From assembly GCF_036345175.1 (NCBI RefSeq), contig NZ_CP107780.1, positions 1,302,001 to 1,366,000 on the forward strand: DNA of 64,000 nucleotides, in the 5' to 3' direction. The translations under genes and the position numbers were made by a program. This document shows, one piece after another, positions 60,589 through 64,000 of the stretch. Below the pieces are notes generated by a model. That model made no database searches, was not told the origin of the DNA, and saw nothing but the letters and a program-made list of their open reading frames with translations. Source of the stretch: Streptomyces sp. NBC_00576. GTDB taxonomy: Bacteria; Actinomycetota; Actinomycetes; Streptomycetales; Streptomycetaceae. How positions within the stretch are numbered: the stretch's first letter is position 1; each line of letters begins with the position of its first letter.

Positions 60589-63450
60589 TCACGCGCCGTC
60601 GAGCCCGCATTCGGCCCAGATGACCTTGCCCTCCGGGGTGTAGCGGGTACCCCAGCTCTGTGACAGCTGCGCGACGAGGAAGAGGCCGCGGCCGCCCTCG
60701 TCGGTGGTGGCCGCCCGGCGCAGGTGCGGGGCGGTGTTGCTGGTGTCGGAGACCTCGCAGATCAGGGTGCGGCCGTGGAGCAGCCGTACCTTGATGGGCC
60801 CGGCACCGTGGCGGATGGCGTTGGTGACCAGCTCGCTGAGCATCAGTTCCGCGGCGAACGCGGCCTCGTCGAGCCCCCAGTCGGCCATCTGTCGGGTGGC
60901 GGAGGCGCGGACCTCGCTGACGAGTGCCGGGTCGGCGGGCAGGTCCCAGGTGGCGATCCGATCCGGGTCGAGGGCGTGGGTGCGGGCGACGAGCAGAGCG
61001 ACGTCGTCATACGGATGGGTGGGCGCCACGGTGTCCAGGATCGCCTGACAGGTGTCCTCGGGCGAGCGCTCTGGATGGTGGGCCAGGGCCCCGCGCAGCT
61101 CGTCGAGGACGACGTCGACGTCGCGGTGCCGGTCCTCGATGAGTCCGTCGGTGTAGAGGACCAGTTGACTGTCTTCCGGGAGGTGGATCTCGGCGGTTTC
61201 GAAGGGCAGGCCCCCGAGGCCGAGAGGGGGTCCGGCGGGCAGGTCGGGGAACGACACGTTGCCGTCGGGGTGCACCAGCGCGGGCGGGGGGTGTCCGGCG
61301 CGGGCCATGACGCACTGCTGCGAGGTCGGGTCGTAGATGGCGTACAGACACGTCGCGCCGATGGTGCCGACGCCGTCGGAAGCGGGGTCCTCCCGGTCCA
61401 GGCGTCCCACGAGGTTGTCGAGGTGAGTGAGCACTTCGTCCGGGGGAAAGTCGAGTTCGGCGAAGCTGCGTGCGGCGGTGCGCAGCTGGCCCATCGTGGC
61501 GGCGGAGAGCATGCCGTGGCCGACGACGTCGCCGACGAAGAGGCCGATGCGGGTGCCGGACAGTGGGATGACGTCGTACCAGTCTCCGCCGACGTCGGAC
61601 TCGGCGGGCAGGTAGCGATGGGCGACCTCGACGGCGTCATGGTCGGGTAGACCGTGCGGGAGCAGGCTGCGCTGCAGGGCCAGGACCATGGTGCGTTCGC
61701 GCGTGTAGCGCCGGGCGTTGTCGATGGACAGCGCGGCGCGGGTGGCGAGTTCCTGGGCCAGCGAGCGGTCGTCGTCGCCGAAGGGGGCGGGGTCCTGCGA
61801 GCGGTAGAAAGCGGCGACGCCCAGGACGACACCGCGGGCGACCAGGGGCACCGCGATGAGGGAGTGGACGTGGCTCAGCAGCTGTTCGGTGTACTCGGGG
61901 TCCTGCGCGAGCCAGCCCGCGGCGGCCCTCAGGTCCGGCTCCAGCACTGCCTCGCCGCTGGTCAGACACCGCAGCTGAGGCGTGGTCGGGCCATAGTCGA
62001 TCTGCTTGCCGACGGGGTGGAAGGAACAGTCGTCGCGGATGCCGTGGACTACCGTACGGCGCAGGTCACTGTGGGGATCGGCGGACTCCTCGCCGCGCAG
62101 TACGGGCTCGGGCAGGTCGATGGTGACGAAGTCGGCCAACTGCGGCACCGCTGTCTCGGCGAGTTCCTCCGCAGTGCGGCGCACGTCCAGGGTGGTGCCT
62201 ATGCAGGTGCTGGCCTCGGACAGCAGCTCCAGGCGGCGGCGCGCGGCCAAGGCGTACATCCCCACGTGCGGCTCCCCCACCATCACGAGCCCTCTCGCGG
62301 GAAGCGGGGATTCGAGGTGACCGTCCGTCGCGCCGTCGACGTCGGCGGTCGTGACGCCCTCGCCGCCGGCGGCGACCTGGCCGGGTACCGTGACGGAGAG
62401 ATGCCCGGGCGCCACGACGCCGGGAACGGCCCCGGACGTCAGGGGGGCGAGGGCGACGGCAAGTTCGGCGGGGAGGCCCGGCGGCACGTCGCCCTGGTGC
62501 CGCACGGTGAAAGGCGCGCGCTGCGAGGAGGCGGAGAGGACGGCCTCGATGGCGATGCCCTCCACTCCGGAGGCGCTGGTCATCGGCCGGCTCACGAGCG
62601 TGACTTGCCGGCCGTCGGGCAGGGACACGTCGACCGCGGCCCGCTGCGCGCGGGAGATCAGTTCGGCGGCCTGCTCCATGATGATCGCCCGGTCACGGGG
62701 GTGCAGTTCGAGGGCCAGTTCGTCCACGCCGATGCTGCGGTAAAGGCCAACGGCGACTTCGGCTGCGGTGTCCTGGTACGCCCGCAGCAGAGCGTGCTCA
62801 CGCGCGGAACTCTGCCCCAGCAGCCCCCGCTCGATGGCCTCGGCCGCCCTGCGTATCACGATGTCCAGTTCCGGATCCTCGGCGCTGCGCGGATAGCCGA
62901 AGCACAGGACACCCTCGATGCGGCCGCTGAGCGGGTCGCGGACGGGAAGCGCGCGGCAGGCGCTGCCCTGGGAGCGCTCGGCGAAGTGCTCGGCACCGTA
63001 GACCCGGATGGGTTGCCGCTCCGCCAGGGCGAGACCGATGCCGTTGGTACCGGCGACCTGCTCGGCGAACACGAACCCTGGGACGCTCTGAATCGCCGGG
63101 AGGCTTCGGGCCTGCGACGGCTCTCCGAAACGCCGCAGGAGAACCGTCCCGCTCGCATCGGCAAGGGAGATGTTCATCGCGCTGCCGGCAAACCGGAGCT
63201 GCAGGCGGTCGAGCACCGGCACGGCCGCGTGGACGAGCCGGGCGTCCGGATCGAAATCCTCCCGGAAGGGAAGGTCGGACTGGTCCGGCGACAGCCCCAT
63301 GGACCGGCACCGCTGCCAGGAATTCAGGATCGACGTGCGCACACCCGCCTCGACCGGCTCCCCCTGCAGGAACCGCTCACGGAAACGGGTGGGTCCCGTG
63401 CCCTCTGTCGCACGCCCCGTGGGTACTGGTTCGCCGCCGGACGGAACCAC
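60589..63450 (-). CDS. AcoR-like sensor fused to PP2C phosphatase and anti-sigma kinase domain
   Basis: 953 aa. N-terminal: a GAF region as in AcoR-type activators (SVPGFVFAEQVAGTNGIGLA, AEHFAERSQGSACRALPVRD). Then a central region without a recognised domain, a GAF domain (about 400-590), a PP2C domain (GGDWYDVIPLSGTRIGLFVG, RAGHPPPALVHPDG) and a C-terminal HATPase_c/RsbW domain (ELMLSELVTNAIRHGAGPIK, GGRGLFLVAQLSQSWGTRY). It thus holds both phosphatase and kinase of a sigma-factor partner switch in one protein. Confidence 0.9.
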   Translation of the reverse strand: MVPSGGEPVPTGRATEGTGPTRFRERFLQGEPVEAGVRTSILNSWQRCRSMGLSPDQSDLPFREDFDPDARLVHAAVPVLDRLQLRFAGSAMNISLADASGTVLLRRFGEPSQARSLPAIQSVPGFVFAEQVAGTNGIGLALAERQPIRVYGAEHFAERSQGSACRALPVRDPLSGRIEGVLCFGYPRSAEDPELDIVIRRAAEAIERGLLGQSSAREHALLRAYQDTAAEVAVGLYRSIGVDELALELHPRDRAIIMEQAAELISRAQRAAVDVSLPDGRQVTLVSRPMTSASGVEGIAIEAVLSASSQRAPFTVRHQGDVPPGLPAELAVALAPLTSGAVPGVVAPGHLSVTVPGQVAAGGEGVTTADVDGATDGHLESPLPARGLVMVGEPHVGMYALAARRRLELLSEASTCIGTTLDVRRTAEELAETAVPQLADFVTIDLPEPVLRGEESADPHSDLRRTVVHGIRDDCSFHPVGKQIDYGPTTPQLRCLTSGEAVLEPDLRAAAGWLAQDPEYTEQLLSHVHSLIAVPLVARGVVLGVAAFYRSQDPAPFGDDDRSLAQELATRAALSIDNARRYTRERTMVLALQRSLLPHGLPDHDAVEVAHRYLPAESDVGGDWYDVIPLSGTRIGLFVGDVVGHGMLSAATMGQLRTAARSFAELDFPPDEVLTHLDNLVGRLDREDPASDGVGTIGATCLYAIYDPTSQQCVMARAGHPPPALVHPDGNVSFPDLPAGPPLGLGGLPFETAEIHLPEDSQLVLYTDGLIEDRHRDVDVVLDELRGALAHHPERSPEDTCQAILDTVAPTHPYDDVALLVARTHALDPDRIATWDLPADPALVSEVRASATRQMADWGLDEAAFAAELMLSELVTNAIRHGAGPIKVRLLHGRTLICEVSDTSNTAPHLRRAATTDEGGRGLFLVAQLSQSWGTRYTPEGKVIWAECGLDGA

Positions 63451-63580
63451 GCTCAGCCTCGCTCACACCTTAGATAGTCCACATTTCGGAATTATCCGAT
63501 ATTGACGAGGATACGGGCATCCGGGATATGAGTCACGGTTCGTAAGATCTCTCACGCACGGTAACCGGACTGGTCGGTTG

Positions 63581-64000
63581 TCACAGGATGGCGACGGGGT
63601 TTACGGGCGAGCCCGTCCCGCCCGGGACGTTCAGGGGTGCCACGACGAGCAGGAACTTGTGCCGCCCCGCCTCGGCGGTCGCCGCGGAGAGCTCTTCAAG
63701 GTCGAGGTTGTCCAACAGCGGCACCCCCATCGCGGCCACCGCCAGCGCGTGGACCGGCGAATGCACGCCGTCCACGGGCGAGGGCCGTACATCGCTGTCG
63801 CCGTCCCCGCCGAGCAGCGCGATGCCACGCTCGGCCAGCAGCGGTACGGCGTCCACGTGGAAGCCGGCGCTCGCCGTGTCGGGGTCCCAGGAACCGAGTT
63901 CCCCGCGGCGACGGACATGCCCGGAGCGCATCAGCACCGCGTCGCCCTCGCCGATCGTCACATCGAGCGCCTTCTCCGCAGCGATGATGTCGTTCGCGTG
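63581..64000 (-). CDS. Cyclase-family protein (kynurenine formamidase-like), truncated at the window edge
   Basis: The frame is open to base 64000, so the N-terminus is outside the window. Visible: VTIGEGDAVLMRSGHVRRRG, AERGIALLGGDGDSDV, HALAVAAMGVPLLDNLDLEE and KFLLVVAPLNVPGGTGSPVN, typical of the C-terminal part of cyclase-family metal hydrolases. Confidence 0.8.
   Translation of the reverse strand, partial: HANDIIAAEKALDVTIGEGDAVLMRSGHVRRRGELGSWDPDTASAGFHVDAVPLLAERGIALLGGDGDSDVRPSPVDGVHSPVHALAVAAMGVPLLDNLDLEELSAATAEAGRHKFLLVVAPLNVPGGTGSPVNPVAIL

Overview
The window is high-GC actinobacterial DNA and almost certainly a Streptomyces chromosome. Supporting signs are strong third-position GC bias, a reducing type I polyketide synthase, a WhiB protein, SpoIIE-type phosphatases, CobF, DUF397/XRE genes, and GTG or TTG starts. 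It has three parts: the 3' end of a polyketide synthase gene (1-3639), an integrated mobile element of about 22.3 kb (4362-26628), and ordinary chromosomal genes (26629-64000).

The element sits in the 3' end of a tRNA-Pro(GGG) gene. It is bounded by a perfect 45-bp direct repeat (4362-4406 and 26584-26628). The tyrosine integrase and a small excisionase-like gene lie next to the intact tRNA. Several genes are clearly more AT-rich than the host. From left to right the element carries: a small protein, a cytoplasmic DNA/RNA non-specific nuclease divergent from a caspase-like protease (a candidate defence or suicide pair); an unknown helical protein; a small membrane protein and a large protein with three C-terminal membrane helices; a small peptide gene behind palindromic sites; an SSB-domain fusion; two VirD4/HerA-like DNA-transfer ATPases with an unknown protein and a replication-relaxation protein between them; a VapBC-like toxin-antitoxin pair; a DUF6197/DUF397/DUF6879/XRE-DUF5753 cluster; and ParA with a ribbon-helix-helix partner. 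The partner gene and the DNA just after it contain 9-bp GTAC iterons, a likely centromere. A 1.1-kb non-coding stretch rich in inverted repeats follows, then xis and int. I see no TraB/FtsK-type Streptomyces transfer gene, no HUH relaxase and no Rep protein, so this is not a typical AICE.

The chromosome right of the tRNA holds DUF309, cobF, a drug-efflux MFS transporter with a winged-helix tail, a TSUP exporter, a lipase-like hydrolase, WhiB and Dps. A compact leftward operon (33696-40742) follows: an XRE-cupin regulator, an M24 hydrolase, E1 alpha and beta of a 2-oxo acid dehydrogenase, an amidohydrolase, a bicupin and an SDR. It looks like an uncharacterised catabolic pathway. A two-component/ABC module comes next: a histidine kinase opposite a DUF4333 protein, an ABC ATPase, an FtsX permease and a response regulator.

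The right end has a NUDIX-like protein, pyruvate carboxylase, an ABC exporter, a GH43-like glycosidase, a multidomain GAF/PAS/PP2C phosphatase, a ribose-type sugar ABC transporter, a second phosphatase that fuses an AcoR-like sensor to PP2C and an anti-sigma kinase domain, and a truncated cyclase-family gene. A 26-bp near copy of the tRNA-Pro attachment sequence at 53613 may be a scar or a secondary integration site.
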